Positions 14,165 through 15,351 of a stretch of DNA of 15,351 bases are shown one piece after another. The stretch lies in contig CALBGU010000097.1 of the NCBI GenBank assembly GCA_937893155.1, forward strand, positions 1 to 15,351. The letters are read 5' to 3'. Each line of letters opens with the position of its first letter. The stretch's first letter is position 1. The position numbers and the translations under genes were made by a program. Below the pieces are notes generated by a model. The model did not search any database. It saw only the letters and a list, made by a program, of their open reading frames with translations, and had not been told where the DNA came from. This DNA is from an uncultured Treponema sp. GTDB taxonomy: Bacteria; Spirochaetota; Spirochaetia; Treponematales; Treponemataceae.

Positions 14165-15010
14165 ATGAAAAAACACAGGCAAATTTTCGCAATTTTTGTG
14201 CTTTTCTCTTCTTTTTTCTGCATTCCAGCGGTTGCAGAAGCAATTCCTGTCGATTTTTATGCCGCAATTTCCGATTCCAAAGACACGAATATGATTCGTA
14301 TGACTGAAAATTTGTATTTTCAGCAGTTGAATTCGCTTGATGGCTACGATGTTTCAGACCGCCGTCCTGAAGAATGGCAAAAAAAAGACGAAGATGCTTC
14401 TGATTCGATAGTTTTTTTTGCAGAAATTCAGGAATCTCCTGATTCTGCGGGGTGGATTTGCATTTTGAACGCTATTAGCCGCCTTTCTGGCGAGCGGAAA
14501 ACGTCGGTAAAAATCTATGATTCGTATTACAAAATTTTGCTGGACGCAAAAAATTCGCTGGTTTCGCTACTTTCGTCGTTGAATTCCGATGGTGCAGAGG
14601 CAGTTGTGGAGTCTGAGAAAAAAACGGAAGTTCCTTCGCAAAAAGCGCTGTCTGTAGAAAGCATTGCAGGAAACTGGACGGGCGAGCCATATATAGAAAA
14701 AATCGTGATTTTGCGCGGCGGCAAAGGTTTTGTGATTTACAAAAATGGTGCGTCAATGACGATTCAGGTGTCGATTTCGGGAAATTCAGTGCATGTGCAG
14801 CAGGTTGGGCGTCCCAACGCCTCGTATTATCCCGAGCTTCCGCGAGAAACGGCGATGTTGGTTGCACGAACCGCTGCTCCTATTGAATGGAATTTGTCAA
14901 TGACCGACGACGATACGCTTTCGGGCAAAAAATCAACGCTGGAGCCAGCGGATACCCCAGAAGGCGCGGTAAGTGCTCATGTTGAAGTTGTATGGCAGCG
15001 AAAAAAATAA
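14165..15010 (+). CDS. Secreted protein of unknown function
   Basis: 281 residues. A clear signal peptide (MKKHRQ, hydrophobic core about 7-20, cleavage likely after AVAEA at 26) and no lipobox indicate a periplasmic or exported protein. The middle part (about 30-130) is mixed and polar. A Ser/Glu/Lys linker (about 138-165) leads to a C-terminal beta-rich domain (about 168-281) that starts with IAGNWTGEPYIEKIVIL, reminiscent of a lipocalin-like or other small beta-barrel. I do not recognise the family. Residues 48-53 read ENLYFQ, identical to the core of the TEV protease site, followed by Gln. The start is the ATG at 14165, with GAGAGAG about six bases upstream. It is probably cotranscribed with smpB and ends at a strong terminator. 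Confidence 0.82.
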   Translation: MKKHRQIFAIFVLFSSFFCIPAVAEAIPVDFYAAISDSKDTNMIRMTENLYFQQLNSLDGYDVSDRRPEEWQKKDEDASDSIVFFAEIQESPDSAGWICILNAISRLSGERKTSVKIYDSYYKILLDAKNSLVSLLSSLNSDGAEAVVESEKKTEVPSQKALSVESIAGNWTGEPYIEKIVILRGGKGFVIYKNGASMTIQVSISGNSVHVQQVGRPNASYYPELPRETAMLVARTAAPIEWNLSMTDDDTLSGKKSTLEPADTPEGAVSAHVEVVWQRKK

Positions 15011-15061
15011 AAACGCAGACGAAAACTTGTTTTTATCAACTCGTTTCGTTTGCGTTTTTTT
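15009..15061. terminator. Bidirectional intrinsic terminator
   Basis: 15009-15024 pairs with 15044-15059 as a 16-bp stem with one G-T wobble, with A runs on one flank and T runs (15055-15061) on the other. It ends the smpB unit on the plus strand and lies 25 bases beyond the stop of the minus-strand gene. Confidence 0.85.
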
Positions 15062-15085
15062 GCATTTTATAAAATCCCAAAAAGA

Positions 15086-15330
15086 TTATTTACCTGCGTC
15101 CCAAGCCTCTTTGAGCGTTTTGCTTGCTTTCGGGTCGGTTTGAATATTTTTCCATGCATTATATGCAAATGCGCAGAATACAGAACAGAAAAATGCTGCA
15201 AATACCGCAATTATCAATTTTTTAGCTCTGCCCTGTGATTTTGATTCGATGAATGGAGTTTCTGGAGCAACAACATAATCCGAAGATAAAATAAGATTTA
15301 CTTGCTGTCTAAGTGCGATTAAATTTGTCG
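15086..15330 (-). CDS. C-terminal part of a probable Wzz-like chain-length determinant protein (partial)
   Basis: About 81 residues are readable before the contig-end artefact, ending in TAA at 15086-15088. They show a helical stretch (TNLIALRQQVNLIL), then DYVVAPETPFIES with spaced prolines, a basic SQGRAKK, one hydrophobic helix (LIIAVFAAFFCSVFCAFAY) and a short cytoplasmic tail ending in EAWDAGK. This is the layout of the C-terminus of Wzz/PCP proteins, which set the length of exported polysaccharide from the inner membrane: a coiled coil, a Pro-rich segment, a second membrane helix and a short tail. The family call rests on architecture only. The rest of the gene is missing because the contig ends. 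Confidence 0.55.
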
Positions 15331-15351
15331 CCCCCCCCAGATCGGAAGAGC
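15331..15351. other. Sequencing-library artefact: Illumina adapter after a C8 run
   Basis: AGATCGGAAGAGC at 15339-15351 is exactly the first 13 bases of the Illumina TruSeq adapter. The eight C at 15331-15338 are G8 on the other strand and are probably also non-biological (tailing during library preparation, or no-signal G calls). These bases should not be translated or aligned as genome. Confidence 0.95.

Noticed and set aside
14306..14323. Vector-derived TEV tag contamination
   Set aside because: The motif sits inside a continuous, signal-peptide-bearing ORF with ordinary codons and no linker, His tag or vector sequence nearby.
1..15351. CRISPR arrays, insertion sequences, tRNA, tmRNA, rRNA
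   Set aside because: No regularly spaced repeats, transposase, terminal inverted repeats or tRNA-like cloverleaf were seen; smpB is present but its RNA partner is not.
15331..15351. Extension of the Wzz-like protein through the C8 run (Gly-Gly-Leu-Asp-Ser-Ser)
   Set aside because: These residues come from the homopolymer and adapter, not from the genome.

Overview
The gene content points to a Treponema-like spirochete, probably host-associated and of moderate-to-low GC. The evidence is an RlpA-type lytic transglycosylase with a SPOR domain, a ComFB-family protein, a nucleotide-regulated CBS/DRTGG manganese pyrophosphatase, divergent lepB-hemW and smpB units, and several large proteins I cannot assign. 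This placement is inference from gene content; there is no rRNA, tRNA, CRISPR array or insertion sequence in the window. The window is the end of an assembled contig: its last 13 bases are exactly the start of the Illumina TruSeq adapter, preceded by eight C.

Layout. Bases 3-113 hold the tail of an unidentified gene, separated by a bidirectional terminator from a minus-strand pair: rlpA and a membrane-anchored nuclease related to Holliday-junction resolvases. Plus-strand units follow: a ComFB (probable c-di-nucleotide receptor) protein fused to a beta-sandwich, a HAD phosphatase, and the CBS-pyrophosphatase. Next come an unknown 652-residue protein and a double-AAA+ ATPase, each with its own promoter. 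An OmpR-type response regulator and its membrane histidine kinase come next. The kinase stops 3 bases from the stop of hemW, which is read from the minus strand in an operon with a type I signal peptidase. Divergent from that is smpB with a secreted protein of unknown function. The window closes with the membrane C-terminus of a probable Wzz-like chain-length protein on the minus strand.

The most striking feature is non-coding. At eight genes that lead their transcription units, a sigma70-like -10 hexamer ends only 5-9 bases before the ATG, most often exactly 6. In seven of them a TTG-type -35 lies 17 bases upstream of a -10 candidate (for one gene the better -10 match would need a 20-base spacer). 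By the usual spacing, transcription would start on or next to the A of the ATG, so these mRNAs look leaderless and lack Shine-Dalgarno sites. Internal operon genes (rlpA, hemW, the gene after smpB) and the response regulator do have purine-rich Shine-Dalgarno sequences. In the lepB/smpB gap both divergent promoters appear to share one self-complementary -35 hexamer.

Other points: the signal peptidase has arginine where the catalytic lysine belongs, and the secreted protein after smpB carries a perfect ENLYFQ sequence by chance. Functionally the window covers wall remodelling and division (RlpA), secretion (LepB), ribosome rescue (SmpB), haem handling (HemW), phosphate metabolism (PPase, HAD) and signalling (ComFB, two-component system).
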